DNA of 64,000 bases from NCBI RefSeq assembly GCF_022701195.1, contig NZ_CP078089.1, positions 558,001 through 622,000 of the forward strand, in the 5' to 3' direction. Below are positions 18,961-29,666 of this stretch, in pieces. The position numbers and the translations under genes were made by a program. Source of the DNA: Allobaculum mucilyticum (GTDB lineage: Bacteria > Bacillota_I > Bacilli_A > Erysipelotrichales > Erysipelotrichaceae). Every line of letters starts with the position of its first letter. Position 1 is the stretch's first letter. The notes below the pieces were generated by a model. It worked only from the letters and a program-made list of their open reading frames with translations, made no database searches and was not told the DNA's origin.

Positions 18961-19738
18961 AAAGACCAACTCTCTCTTCCATTCTTGATTCAATTGCTTC
19001 TCTGGCTGATTCGTCTTCAATCAGAGAAATAACCGGTTTGAAATAGCCGATGGAAAGCAGGCCGACAGCCTGTCTGGTGGAGAGGCCGCGGGACTGCAGA
19101 TAGTACAGCTGATCGGCATCCGGCTGACCGATGGTCAGCGCATGAGATGCTTTGACATCATTTTCATCAATATAAAGGATAGGAATGGCGACTGCCTTGT
19201 GATCTTTGCCCATCGTCAGAACGCGGGTTTCCTGATGGGATTCACTGCCGAATGCACCTTTGACAATGCGTCCGCTGGCAGCCATTTCATAACGTCCGCC
19301 ATCAAAGCAGACAGCGAAGTTATGCATATTGCCAAAGGTATGCGGTACAAGGGAGTTCAGATTGAGATCTCCCTTTTTGAGTTTGTCGCGAAGGCAGAGC
19401 TGAGCGGTATAAAACTCGATGTCGGCTCCCTCTTCAACAAGATCGCCGTCAAATTTCAGTTCGCATGGATGGTCCTGCAGATCGAGCAGTCCAAGACGGA
19501 GTTTTGCATCGTTTTCAGCTTTTGCCTTGATGACGATTTTTACCGGATGTTCAAAGGCGTTCTGGATGAAGATTCTGGCATTGCTGGAAGGACGGGATTC
19601 CAGGTCAATATGGACTTCGTCCTTCTCTCCTGTCAGGAAAATCAGCAGATTTCCCTCAGCACGTCCATCAAAGCGGAGGCTGAGATCTTCATCGGTCTCG
19701 ATCCGGTCTTCAAAATGGTTTTCGTATGTCCTCTCCAT
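18950..19738 (-). CDS. sufD: SufD scaffold protein
   Basis: 262 aa from ATG at 19738, which has GGAG eight bases upstream inside the sufC stop region; a GTG at 19762 would overlap sufC. Shorter than typical SufD (about 400-430 aa): the N-terminal helical domain is reduced, while the beta-helix and C-terminal region (SRGLSTRQAVGLLSIGYFKP) are kept. Pairs with SufB in the SufBC2D complex. Confidence 0.9.
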   Translation of the reverse strand: MERTYENHFEDRIETDEDLSLRFDGRAEGNLLIFLTGEKDEVHIDLESRPSSNARIFIQNAFEHPVKIVIKAKAENDAKLRLGLLDLQDHPCELKFDGDLVEEGADIEFYTAQLCLRDKLKKGDLNLNSLVPHTFGNMHNFAVCFDGGRYEMAASGRIVKGAFGSESHQETRVLTMGKDHKAVAIPILYIDENDVKASHALTIGQPDADQLYYLQSRGLSTRQAVGLLSIGYFKPVISLIEDESAREAIESRMEERVGLYEY

Positions 19739-19742
19739 GGCG

Positions 19743-20558
19743 CTACTCCGTTTTCTTGGCACCGCAGTTTTCGAGGAGAACGGCTTTTTTCTTCGGTTCC
19801 TTGCGGGCCTGTACGTGGTATTCCTTTTCGACCCAGTCGTAGCCTTCGGTATCGACTTTGTGGATCAGTTCAGGACCGCCGGAAACGACAATGCGTCCAT
19901 CGACAAGAATGTGAGCGTGCGTCGGTTTAAGGTAGTCAAGGAATCTGGCGTAATGGGAAACAACAATGACACCCATGTGAGTCTGTTCCTTGGCTTTCAG
20001 AACGGCCTCGGAGACAATGCGCAGAGCATCAACGTCCAGACCGGAGTCAATTTCATCAAGCATCGTTAACGACGGTTTAAGCAGAAGCATCTGAACAATT
20101 TCATTACGCTTCTTTTCACCGCCGGAGAAGCCGACATTCAGGAAACGGTGAGCCAGGTCCGGTTTCATTTCCAGTTCGTTAATGGCATGATCCATTTCCT
20201 TAATAAAAGAAAACAGGGAAATCGGGCGTTCGCGCCGTGCATTAATCGCGGTACGCAGGAAGTCAGAATTGGTAACGCCTGCGACTTCGCTCGGATACTG
20301 CATGCCTAAGAACAGGCCGGCTTTGGAACGCTCATCAACTGGCATGTCGAGAACGTTTTTTCCATCGAGCGTGATCGATCCCTGGGTGACTGTATATTTG
20401 GGGTTGCCCATAATTGCGGCAAGCAGCGTAGATTTACCGTTGCCGTTAGGTCCCATAAGAGCGTGCATTTCATCTTCTTTGACGGTCAGGTCGATTCCTT
20501 TAAGAATTTCTTTTCCTTCGACACTGACATGGAGGTCTTTAATTTCGAGTGTTGACAT
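19743..20558 (-). CDS. sufC: Fe-S assembly ATPase SufC
   Basis: 271 aa. ABC-type ATPase of the SufBCD complex. Walker A GPNGNGKST, signature SGGEKKRNE, Walker B LTMLDEIDSGLD and the H-loop VVSHYARF are all present. The C-terminus is about 20 residues longer than usual, with a lysine-rich end. First gene of the operon; GAGGT lies upstream of the ATG and a TATACT box about 30 bases further, with no good -35. Confidence 0.96.
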   Translation of the reverse strand: MSTLEIKDLHVSVEGKEILKGIDLTVKEDEMHALMGPNGNGKSTLLAAIMGNPKYTVTQGSITLDGKNVLDMPVDERSKAGLFLGMQYPSEVAGVTNSDFLRTAINARRERPISLFSFIKEMDHAINELEMKPDLAHRFLNVGFSGGEKKRNEIVQMLLLKPSLTMLDEIDSGLDVDALRIVSEAVLKAKEQTHMGVIVVSHYARFLDYLKPTHAHILVDGRIVVSGGPELIHKVDTEGYDWVEKEYHVQARKEPKKKAVLLENCGAKKTE

Positions 20559-21340
20559 TCAATTACCTCATTTCACTATGAATTCAGTATACTCTAAAGC
20601 TTTCCTAAAGCCTTTTGACGTGTCCGCGCCTCTGGCGTGCACCATCTGTGCTCCCCTTTTCTGCCGATTGTCTTTTTTGCAGGCAGAAAGTGGATTAACA
20701 GCACTGGCTTTTCCAGCCTGAAGAGTACGTCTGGACAGAGTAGACTCATCATACTTTTATAGCGCAATTTGAGCCATTTTCAGCGATTTTCAACTCGCAC
20801 TGGCCAAAATATTTTCTGATGCGGATCAGTCCGCACAGTTTTCGCCTCATTTTCAGAAAAATCGTTCAGTTCCGTATAGACTGCGCCTTTGTTCAGCGCT
20901 CTTCAAATCCGGTTTCTCTGTCCCATCTGTCTGAGAACAGATGTTCAAACCCGGTCTGGGTGATGTCTGCATCCCGCCGCAAATCCGTCCAGTCAGATCC
21001 GTCTGCGGCTGACAGCTGCGGCTGCTGACTGTTCCCTGTTCTCTGTGTTTCTCCATATATTTTGTCTTCCATATATATGGAAGAAGATCCCAGAGCCTGC
21101 ACAGAATGGTCTGATCTTTCCCTGACCAGGGAAAGCATATGAGACCAATATCCATGCAGCTTTGGCAGCTTCGGCTTTTTGAACTGTGCTTTGCAATGAT
21201 CCTTAAAAATTATTTGGCACACCCATTCAGGATTCAAACGATATGCTGTTTTCTCTTCTGGAATTTAAGGTTCTTTTGAGACTTCGCGTACACCATTACA
21301 CTGCAGTGATTCTTTGAGCCGATCGCTTGACTGCGCTTTC
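20559..21340. other. Long intergenic region, nothing named
   Basis: Some 780 bases between the divergent suf operon and the prsA-like pair. Several local hairpins occur (CTTCCATATATATGGAAG near 21068, TTTCCCTGACCAGGGAAA near 21116), but there is no reading frame with family resemblance and no tmRNA, RNase P or SRP RNA motif. Confidence 0.4.
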
Positions 21341-21369
21341 ATGAGGCCTTAGGCCTCATTGCTTTTTGT
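21341..21369 (+). terminator. Terminator-like hairpin upstream of the prsA pair
   Basis: ATGAGGCC-TTA-GGCCTCAT followed by TTGCTTTTTG. No plus-strand gene precedes it within 8 kb, so it ends either an unseen RNA or is part of the leader. Confidence 0.5.
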
Positions 21370-21411
21370 ATCGGACTCTCATATAATTTTGACTGATTCT
21401 TTTGAAAGACC

Positions 21412-21436
21412 AGGCAGGTTCTGCCTGCCTTTTCAT
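21412..21436 (+). terminator. Second hairpin, possible attenuator
   Basis: AGGCAGG-TTC-TGCCTGCCT followed by TTTTC, about 70 bases before the start of the first prsA-like gene. Confidence 0.4.
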
Positions 21437-21504
21437 ACCTCTTCCGGAGTTATTGCATATAGAAAGGAAAGGCTGCGCCCGGAAGAAAACTGCAGCCGCA
21501 CGCA

Positions 21505-22632
21505 ATGTCAGAAATCCTTCGCAAGTACTGGTTTGTCTGCCTGATCGCAGTTCTGTTCATCGGCGTTCTGATTTTCTTCATCGTCGACCTGAACAAGGAC
21601 AACGTTTCCAAAAAATCTGCAGACGGCCAGGATGTTGTCGCCACTACTACGCTTGGCAACATCACCAGCTCTGATCTCTTTGATGAGCTCTCCCCGAATG
21701 CTTCCTCGGTTCTCTACAGCCTTTACCGCAACCAGGTTGTTGACCAAGCCGTTGAAGCTGATTCCGCTATGAAAGCGGAAGCCAAACAGATGGCTAAGAA
21801 CATCGAGAACAACATGAAATCCGACAGCACGGGCAAGACAGGTGAATCCATCATGCAGACGCTCGCTTCCTACGGTTTCACAGGCGACAATGCACCATAT
21901 GATTACGCACTGACCGCTCTGAAATTCCGCAAGATTGATACAGACTACATCAGAGATCACTATGATGATCTGAAGATCTTCGCTCCGGAACAGGGCCGTA
22001 CCATTTCGATCATCACCATGCAGGTCTCCAATGACCAGGTCCTGACTGAAAAAGCACAGACCAAGCAGGATGATATCCAGAAAGCTCTCGACGAAGGCAA
22101 ATCTTTCGCTGATGTTGCTAAAGAATTCTCTGAAGATGAAGACACTGCTTCCAATGGCGGTTTCTACGGCTACATCGACAGCTCCACAACCGATCTCGAT
22201 TCCAACGTTCTTTCCACAGCTCTCGCTCTGGAAAACGGCGGAACTTCCGACTGGATCTCCGTACAGCCCGATGGCATGTCTCTCTACACGCTCTACAAAG
22301 TTCATGTAGAAGAAACAGATCCGGAAAAACTGCTGAACTCCGACAACGAAGACGTTGTTGAAGGATTCGTTCTTTCCATGGCCGGCTCTGTAAGCGGACT
22401 GGAATCTGCAGCTGTTGAAGAAGCTGCTAAGAAACTCGACATCAAATTCGAAAACGAAGATGTAGAAAAACAGATCAAAGATCTCGAAACTCAGCAGTCC
22501 GAAGCACTCGAATCGGCTAAGAAAACAAAGCAGGACGAAATTGCTTCTGAAGAAGCCGCTGCATCTGAGGCGTCCTCAGAAACCAGCAAAGCAGACGATT
22601 CTCAGGCATCTTCTGCAGCAGAGGGGGAATAA
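21505..22632 (+). CDS. Membrane-anchored parvulin-type peptidyl-prolyl isomerase
   Basis: 375 aa. An N-terminal membrane anchor (residues about 7-28, WFVCLIAVLFIGVLIFFIV) without a lipobox; SurA/PrsA-type N domain; a parvulin-like segment (about 160-270) with KSFADVAKEFSEDEDTASNGG; then an acidic Ala/Ser/Glu-rich tail. It should help fold secreted proteins at the outer face of the membrane. Odd point: no ribosome binding site at normal spacing before ATG 21505 (nearest GGAAG is about 20 bases away). Three bases separate it from the next gene. Confidence 0.8.
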   Translation: MSEILRKYWFVCLIAVLFIGVLIFFIVDLNKDNVSKKSADGQDVVATTTLGNITSSDLFDELSPNASSVLYSLYRNQVVDQAVEADSAMKAEAKQMAKNIENNMKSDSTGKTGESIMQTLASYGFTGDNAPYDYALTALKFRKIDTDYIRDHYDDLKIFAPEQGRTISIITMQVSNDQVLTEKAQTKQDDIQKALDEGKSFADVAKEFSEDEDTASNGGFYGYIDSSTTDLDSNVLSTALALENGGTSDWISVQPDGMSLYTLYKVHVEETDPEKLLNSDNEDVVEGFVLSMAGSVSGLESAAVEEAAKKLDIKFENEDVEKQIKDLETQQSEALESAKKTKQDEIASEEAAASEASSETSKADDSQASSAAEGE

Positions 22633-22635
22633 GTC

Positions 22636-23547
22636 ATGAAATACAGAACACCTCTTGCACTTGGAGCCCTCGCTCTTCTTCTTGCCGGATGCCAGGCACA
22701 GACCTCCATCCCCAATTCCTCTGAAAAACTGATGACCATCGGAAACAAAACCGTAACCAAAGGCGACGAATACCAGATCCTTAAAAAAGGTTCCGGAACA
22801 ACCGGTACCCTGGCCATCGCCAACCGCCAGATTGCTGACAAGGAAATCGGCGTTACTGATGAAATCAAAAAACAGGCACAGGAAACCCTCGACACCTACG
22901 CAGAAATCGAAGGTTTCGATGACCAGCTCAAACAGATTGGCTACGACAGTGCCGATGACTACATGAACGAGGTTCTCATCCCGAACCTGCAGTCTCAGGA
23001 ACTGACGAAGAAATACTTCACTGATGCCAAAGAAGACGTCATCACTTCCTTTGATCCTGTTCTTGCAGTCATCATTGAGACAGATTCCGAAGATAACGCC
23101 AACAAGGCTCTTGAAGCTCTGAAAAAAGGCGATGATGCCGGTAAGGTCGGCGGTACCTACGCAAGTGAAGATGCTACCTACACCGGAACTGAACAGATCA
23201 TCACAACGCAGGATTCCGGTCTTCCAGAAACTCTTCGCAATGCGATTCTGGATGCCAGCAAGGAAGAAGTTCTCGATCAGGTATTCACCAACGATACTTC
23301 GACCGATGATGTAACCTACTATGTAGCTAAAGTCGTTTCGACAGACTACGACAAGAACCTCGATAAAATCGTCAGCGCTCTTTCGTCCAACCAGACGATC
23401 GCATCAGACTGCCAGATCTACTATCTGAAGAAATACCAGTTTGAAGTGCATGACCAGGATGTCTTCGATGCGTTCAAAGCCAACAATCCAGAATACCTGG
23501 TTACCCGTCCTGACCTGACTGAAGGCAAGTCGGACAGCCAGCAGTAA
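22636..23547 (+). CDS. PrsA-like foldase lipoprotein
   Basis: 303 aa. Lipoprotein signal with lipobox LLAGC at residues 16-20, then a PrsA/SurA-type helical N domain and a shortened, divergent parvulin-like region (about 130-220). Expected to be anchored outside the membrane and to assist folding of exported proteins. GAGGGGGAATAAGTC before the ATG supplies the ribosome binding site from inside the upstream gene. Forms a two-gene operon with its neighbour. Confidence 0.82.
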   Translation: MKYRTPLALGALALLLAGCQAQTSIPNSSEKLMTIGNKTVTKGDEYQILKKGSGTTGTLAIANRQIADKEIGVTDEIKKQAQETLDTYAEIEGFDDQLKQIGYDSADDYMNEVLIPNLQSQELTKKYFTDAKEDVITSFDPVLAVIIETDSEDNANKALEALKKGDDAGKVGGTYASEDATYTGTEQIITTQDSGLPETLRNAILDASKEEVLDQVFTNDTSTDDVTYYVAKVVSTDYDKNLDKIVSALSSNQTIASDCQIYYLKKYQFEVHDQDVFDAFKANNPEYLVTRPDLTEGKSDSQQ

Positions 23548-23570
23548 TTCGAAACCCAATGTAAAAACAG

Positions 23571-23602
23571 CGCGCCATCCATACGGATGACGCGTTTTTC
23601 TG
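23571..23602 (+). terminator. Terminator of the prsA-like operon
   Basis: CGCGCCATCC pairs with GGATGACGCG across a 4-base loop, with a T5 tail. The remaining 300 bases up to 23903 hold no gene. Confidence 0.7.
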
Positions 23603-24590
23603 TTTACAAATGCAGAATTTTTCGACTTTAAAAGAATCACTGCAGTTCATCCTTAAATGCTTCAAAGATTGCAAATTGTCCTGATTTTCTGTTTTTGCGG
23701 AAATAACAATTACTATTGATGCAGGCATCAGAAACCGCCACAATCTATATGCTCTATTTCGCTGTTTATTTTCTAACTCCGGTTCGCACAGAAATTCAGG
23801 GCAGATTTCTGCGCCTTTTTTAATGAACTGAAGAAAACAGACGAAAAAGAAAGCAGGCTAAGATCGGTTTTTAACAGAAGATACGATCAGAAAGGAGAAC
23901 AGAATGATCATTCAGGAAAGAAAAGTCCGAAGGCTCGTCGCTCTGCTAACCGGCAGCTTGCTCAGTCTGCAGGCATTTATCGTTCCAGCCGCTGCAATGC
24001 AGGTTCAGGAAGAACCGGCACCGGCAATCACCGCTGATCAGTACCAGTTTGAAGATGGTGATTTCAAGTCGAGTCCAAATATACTGCTTCCCAAAGGCAT
24101 GACTGAACCAGTCTTCGTCAATCCGGAAACTGACTCGTCAGAGACAGAACGCGAGTCTTCAGCAATCCAGAACAATTCTGCAGACACAAGTCTTCAGACC
24201 ATGGTTTCAGGCCAGATGAATCTCGATGTAAGCAGCGTTGCAGCAGTTTTTCCATCGCAGAATGGCATGTATCTGTATTACATGCGGCAGAGGGTCTTCA
24301 AGCAGCAGGCTCTTGATGGAACCGTACGCGATATCGTCTCCTATCCTTCTGGCTATGAGCAGATCTGCAGATCAGGCGACCGTGTTTTCATCGAAGACCA
24401 TTCCGGTTATGGAGACGATGCACGCCTGGTCGTAACGACTGTCCTGCTCTCTTCGGGACAGGTTGAAGGAGAATTCACGCTGAACGATTCTTCGCAGTGG
24501 TTTAACGACATGCTCGTAGATGAATCCGGACGCATCTTCCTGCTGGTCAGCGGCAGCGATACGTCCACAATTTATCTTTACTCTGCGCAG

Positions 24591-26240
24591 CAATGTCATT
24601 AAGTTAAGGAGGGATAAAAATCGTATACCCTGTTCATGAGCGTTGTCATTTCTTATATTTTGCGTCTCAGGCATGACGAAAAGGATGATTTTCTACCTGT
24701 TGAAAAAATCATCCTGATGACTTTTCGGTTTTCAAATCTGTCACTTCTTCTTTCTGGTATCAGCTCTTCCTTCTCTGATCGGAGATATCCTGGCCAGAAG
24801 AAGATCTTCCAGTGTACTCAAGCTGATTCTGGCTTTTTTGAACAGCCACTGTTGAATCGTTTTGATGATGAATCCGAAATCTGCCTTCTGCTTGTGCTTT
24901 TTGGCCTGAGCGATGCGCTTCTGGTGCTGACGAGATCTTTCTACCTTGTTGCGCAAACGGGAACAAAGATTGTAGAGAGTCATTTTGGCATAGATCTCTG
25001 CCTGGACCAGATCAAGCTTCCTTGAATGAGTCCATTCAAGATCGGTGTTTCGTTTCAGTCCCCTGAAGCCGACTTCAACCTGCCAGCGCAGACGGTAGAT
25101 CTGCTTGATGTCCTCGGTCCCAAACTCAGCTTCCGACAGATTGGTGCAGACGGTAATGAATGATTCATTCCCTTCGCAGGCAGCTTTGAACCTCACAACC
25201 CTGATATTTAAAGGGAGTTCAGTCGTTTGACCGTCAAATTCAGGCTGCTTCCTGTACGAAGAGATGTACTTATAGACATCCCAATGGTCTTTGACATGCC
25301 TGTTGTTTTTACTGGTCAGAATCACATTGAAAGGAATGTCATACTCTTCTGACTCGGGAGTCTTATAGTACTTGAGAATGCTTGTAGATGATGTCTCGTC
25401 TTTGATACGTATGACAAAAGGGACATGTTCCTTCTGCAGGCGATAGAAAGACATAAGAGCTTCGTATCCCCGATCAGCGATGAAGATGGCTTTCTGAAAT
25501 GAAGAACGCTGAGCGAGTTCAAGAAGAGCTGAATCTTCATTCTTCTCAGAGCCGGGTTGAAGCAGCGCGTCAGTAAAGACGGAGTTGAGGGCGTCGAATT
25601 CGGCATTCAAATGAACAAAGTGCCTCTTCTTGCCTTTTTTAGAAGCGCCATAGGTGATGTCATTGTCCTGTTCAGGAAGAACTTGAATCTCGCTTCCATC
25701 TACAGCGAGGAGGCGATAACCCTTGAAGGTTTTAACATCAGAGCTGGAAGTTGCCTTGTTAAACCGATTGAAGACGTTTTTATAAAGTGAAGAGTTGATT
25801 TTGGAACGGGCCTGAGACACAGCAGAGGCTGAAACAGATGATCCGCCCTTAAACAGGATCCAGGGAAAGGAAGCAGCGAGGGATTCCTCTGTCAGCTGAA
25901 ACGGAAGAAGGACAAGCTCATGCAGGTCAATCTGCCGCTTACGGGTGAAGGCGGACTGAGAAGTAAAATTGGCAGGGTTCGCCGTTTCTGAGCTGATGAT
26001 ATTGAGGAAGGTGTTTCTGAAGAAAGAACATTCTTTGGCGATAGCAGTCATAGGGAAAACTCCTTTAAGTTCTCCCCATCGGCTGCGAAGCAGCCGCGCG
26101 GCGGCAGAAATTTGTCAATAGATTTTTAGAAAAAAGTGAAAAAACTCGAATCATTCGAGATTTGACTTGAAGAGTAGAAAAAAGACCACATCACTGCTTA
26201 ACGCTGATGTGGTCTGAGAAATCTTAACTTAATGACATTG
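24591..26240 (-). mobile_element. IS4-family insertion sequence, intact copy (1650 bp)
   Basis: Both ends are exact: inverted repeat CAATGTCATTAAGTTAAG at 24591-24608 and its complement at 26223-26240, flanked by the 10-bp target duplication CTCTGCGCAG (24581-24590 and 26241-26250). One transposase on the minus strand. Length, repeat and 10-bp duplication fit the IS4 family. A near-identical copy lies at 61084-62728. Confidence 0.95.
24741..26051 (-). CDS. IS4-family transposase
   Basis: 436 aa. DDE enzyme: first Asp in LLAVDGSE, second in FIADRGYE, and the IS4 YREK signature in YRLRWQVEVGFRGLK. A basic C-terminal tail follows. Full length and uninterrupted, so this copy could be active. Outward transcription would run against the interrupted surface gene. 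Confidence 0.93.
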   Translation of the reverse strand: MTAIAKECSFFRNTFLNIISSETANPANFTSQSAFTRKRQIDLHELVLLPFQLTEESLAASFPWILFKGGSSVSASAVSQARSKINSSLYKNVFNRFNKATSSSDVKTFKGYRLLAVDGSEIQVLPEQDNDITYGASKKGKKRHFVHLNAEFDALNSVFTDALLQPGSEKNEDSALLELAQRSSFQKAIFIADRGYEALMSFYRLQKEHVPFVIRIKDETSSTSILKYYKTPESEEYDIPFNVILTSKNNRHVKDHWDVYKYISSYRKQPEFDGQTTELPLNIRVVRFKAACEGNESFITVCTNLSEAEFGTEDIKQIYRLRWQVEVGFRGLKRNTDLEWTHSRKLDLVQAEIYAKMTLYNLCSRLRNKVERSRQHQKRIAQAKKHKQKADFGFIIKTIQQWLFKKARISLSTLEDLLLARISPIREGRADTRKKK

Positions 26241-28886
26241 CTCTGCGCAGGGAGAAAAACTTTCCAGCATTTCCGTAAACGGACAGGTCAGCCAGCTCGA
26301 CTGCTATGACGAAAAAGGCCAGATTCTCTTTTTCGATACAACAGACAACTGGAACTACTGGGGATACGACCATGATATGCACTTCCTTGGTGCTGCGTTC
26401 CTGAATGGAAACACATTCGCCGAAGCAGATGCCAAGCTTTTCGACTCCGACAATTCAGCTCTGATGATGGGACAGGTCTACTTCTATGAGCGCGGACACT
26501 ATGGAAAAATCATAGATGATACGCTTGTCGTTGAAGCACCCACCATCAGCAGCTTTTTCTTCATCGACCTTGCTGAGCTTAGAAGCACTCACAAGCTTCC
26601 CCTTGAAGTCGGTACATACAAATTTGAAGATCAGGAATCCGCAGTCACGATTCCTGACGGCCGTGTCGTTCCTTCGCTGACACCAGGAAAAGTCCTGCTC
26701 TATAAAAATAAGAATACGGTAGCAGAAGTCGATCTGGCCACGCAGGCAGAATCCGGTCTCTATACAACTTCATCACAGGTTCTGCAGATGCATGCCTGCG
26801 ATGATGGCTACATGCTGGTGGAAACCGCGGACAGCGGCCGGATTGCTGAGTTTATCCCCGGTCTGGGAGGATCTCTTTCCCTGAGCGCATCTTCGCTGAA
26901 TCTTACGGTCGGTCAGAGTGCAAAACTGCAGGTAACCGGAATGCAGCCAGGATGGACGCTCAAAGGCATTCAGAAATCCACATCCAATCCGAAAATTGTC
27001 AGCATTGGCGAAGACGGAACAGTCACTGGCCTTTGCGCCGGAACAAGTGAGATCACCTTTGCGATCAATGGATCACAGACGCTCAGATGCTCCGTTACCG
27101 TAACAGGAGAAGGCAGTCTGATCGGCACTCGTACGCAGACGCCGATGGATGGAGCAGATCTTACGAATACAGAAATGACTCAGCCGACTGAATCTCCCTA
27201 TTCTTACGGAAGCACAGTGAAGTCCTATATTCTGGAAACATCCGGCGGACTTCTGCGCATTGAAGGACAGCGTTCTCAGTTTCAGGTTGAAGAATTCTCG
27301 CTGGACGGAAAACGGAAAAGCGTAAAAACAATCCCGACCGCCCTGCCTTTTTTTGGTGCATTCTATGAATCCGGCGATTCCTGGTATGTCGTCTCCGGTC
27401 AGGAAAACCCGAACGATTCCGATGATGTCCCTGTCCTTGCCATTCAGCGCTTCTCAAAAAGCGGACAGGAACTGGCAAGCAATATTCTCCGGGGACAGAA
27501 CACATCCATGCCATTTGATTTTGGCAGCTGCTCGATTGCCGCAAAGGGATCATCCATTGTAGTTCATACCTGCCATGTCATGCACAGGAGCTCCGATAAT
27601 CTGAAGCATCAGGCCAATATGACCTTTGTTTTTGATAATACCGCGCTTCATCTGACGGACTCCTGGACCGATGTAATGAACATTGCCCAGGCTGGATACG
27701 TGAGCCACTCCTTCAATCAGTTTGTCCGCAGTGACGGCTCATCGATCTACCGTGTGGACCATGGTGATGCCTATCCGCGCGCAGTGACTCTTTCACGTGT
27801 AAAAGATGGTAATCCAATTACCCGTGTCGACTACACGCTTCCGTTCGACATTAAAGGCTTCCCCGGCAATAACTTCACAGGCTTAAGCCTTGGAGGCTTC
27901 GAGCTCTCCAGCTCTAACTGCCTGATCGCCGGCCGCTCCTTTGACCAGAATAAATACTGGGACGGTCAGCCGTCTGCACAGAACATTTTCCTGACTGTCA
28001 CAGACAAAGATCTCATGGAATCGAAAACTGTCTGGCTGACTGACTATTCAGTGAACGACAAGATCAAAATCGGTACGCCAAAACTTGTCCGGATCTCCGA
28101 CACGCTCTTCCTTGTCATGTGGAACCAGGAACAGAACGGCGTACGCTCCTCGAGAATCGTTGCAGTTACGGATCAGGGCGTTCTGGCATCCGATGTTGCA
28201 CAGGACGTCTTTGAAGTATCTGAATGCCAGCCGGTTCTGTTCTCCGACGGTACGGTTCGCTGGTATACCGGAAACGGAAACAAAGCTGTGCTCAACTCGA
28301 TCCGCCTGTACAGCACACCAAAAGCCAGCGGAATCATCCAGGATGACGATGGGCCAAACACTGGCGGAGATACAGGCGATACAGCTGTACGAGTTCCAAT
28401 GAACCGTCTGTACAATCCCAACTCCGGCGAGCACTTCTATACAGCAAGCACAAAAGAAAAGGACTACCTCATAAGCATTGGATGGAAAGATGAAAGCATC
28501 GGCTGGATTGCTCCTAAGCAGTCTTCCACTCCGGTTTATCGTCTGTATAACCGAAACGCCGGCGATCATCACTACACGACAAACACAAACGAACGCAGCT
28601 ATCTGATCTCGGTTGGTTGGACTGACGAGGGCATTGGCTGGTACTCCGATGATGCAAAAGGTATCCCGCTTTACCGTCAGTACAACCCGAACGCAAAAGC
28701 CGGAAGTCATAACTACACCACCAATAAGAATGAAAACGACTATCTCGCAAAAATCGGCTGGCATGCAGAAGGCATCAGCTGGTACGGTCTGAAATAGTCC
28801 GGACGTTCATCTGTTCCTGCCCCGGCAGTCTGATTCAATAAACGGATCATTCTGCAGGGACAGAACAGATTCAACATAATAAATAT

Positions 28887-28919
28887 GGCTCAGCCTCATC
28901 ATGGGGCTGAGCCGTTTTT
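28887..28919 (+). terminator. Terminator of the surface protein gene
   Basis: GGCTCAGCC (28887-28895) pairs with GGCTGAGCC (28905-28913), T5 tail. Confidence 0.7.
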
Positions 28920-28964
28920 CGTCTGTCTGTATTTTCCTAAGACAGTACCGACTGAAAGCAGTCT

Positions 28965-29414
28965 TCAGTCCTGTCCGGCTTCTTTGAGCACCTGAGGCCA
29001 TGTGTCTTCAAGCAGTGCGCGGAATTCGAATTCCTGCTCATCCTGCATGCCGACAAACAGCACGCGCTCAATCTGTTTCTGCCGTACCAGAAATGTACGG
29101 CGTGAGCTGATCATGCCTTCCGGCCAAGGAACGGCACTGTATTCATACACAGCTCCGGTATTGATGTCTTTCTGTATGCGGCCGACAATCATCATCCGTC
29201 TTGGCGTGCTGTGAATAGTGATGACGGATCCTAATGGCAAAAACTGAATCCTGGCAGCATCCAGTAAAGGATCTTCTGACGGGACTTCTGAATCACTGGC
29301 AAAACCATCCTTTTCCCTGTCTGTCTTCTCCTGCGGTATATTCCTGTCAGTTGTTTCTGTTCTGTCTGCGTCTTTGTTCTTTGTTTTTTCAAACGCTTCA
29401 TTCTGGCTGTCCAT
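28965..29414 (-). CDS. DUF4176-type protein, type VII secretion-associated
   Basis: 149 aa. The N-terminal 50 residues are charged and probably disordered. The C-terminal part (FLPLGSVITIHSTPRRMMIVGR ... YSAVPWPEG) has the DUF4176 pattern, a family regularly encoded beside LXG toxins of the type VII (Esx) system. AAAGGAAC precedes the ATG. Its neighbours upstream, a short helical protein and a WXG-like/Gly-Ala-rich protein, fit that context. No secretion ATPase is in the window. Confidence 0.7.
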   Translation of the reverse strand: MDSQNEAFEKTKNKDADRTETTDRNIPQEKTDREKDGFASDSEVPSEDPLLDAARIQFLPLGSVITIHSTPRRMMIVGRIQKDINTGAVYEYSAVPWPEGMISSRRTFLVRQKQIERVLFVGMQDEQEFEFRALLEDTWPQVLKEAGQD

Positions 29415-29666
29415 AGCTGTTCCTTTCTCTGTTCTGTAATTCCCTGCCGCAAAGCCAGCCCGGTCTGCGGCATTTTCTGATCGGGCTGGCGGATTTGCAG
29501 CATAAGGGGATGGTGTCCGTCATAACTGAACTAGTCAGTGCGCTTAGCAGCAGATCACGGGCATCTGCGCGCTCTCTGTGCCCGAAGGCTGTCTGCAAAA
29601 GCGCTGACGGACAGAATTACTGGATTCTTTCTTCTCTGTGGTTCTGAAACTTGGCTGGTCGGTTTG
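29415..29666 (-). other. Spacer with one hairpin
   Basis: No supported gene. A CCAGCCCG/CGGGCTGG stem near 29456-29490 could be a weak terminator or attenuator before the DUF4176 gene. Confidence 0.3.

Larger units (their letters stand above)
23904..28797 (+). pseudogene. Large secreted surface protein, split by an IS4-family element
   Basis: The 5' part (23904-24590) and 3' part (26251-28797) join in frame across the insertion to give 1077 aa with no other damage. AAAGGAGA precedes the ATG; a signal peptide ends PAAAMQ. Middle: beta-propeller-like segments and a bacterial Ig-like (BIG2) domain (LSLSASSLNLTVGQSAKLQV). The C-terminal 130 residues hold three YNPNSGEHFYT/GWxxEGIGWY repeats of the DUF5648 type. 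The same domain ends the protein at 30791-32388. As it stands only a 232-aa N-terminal fragment would be secreted. Confidence 0.85.

Noticed and set aside
20853-21237. Overlapping minus-strand frames upstream of the prsA-like pair
   Set aside because: No ribosome binding site, no family resemblance, several frames equally open; treated as non-coding.
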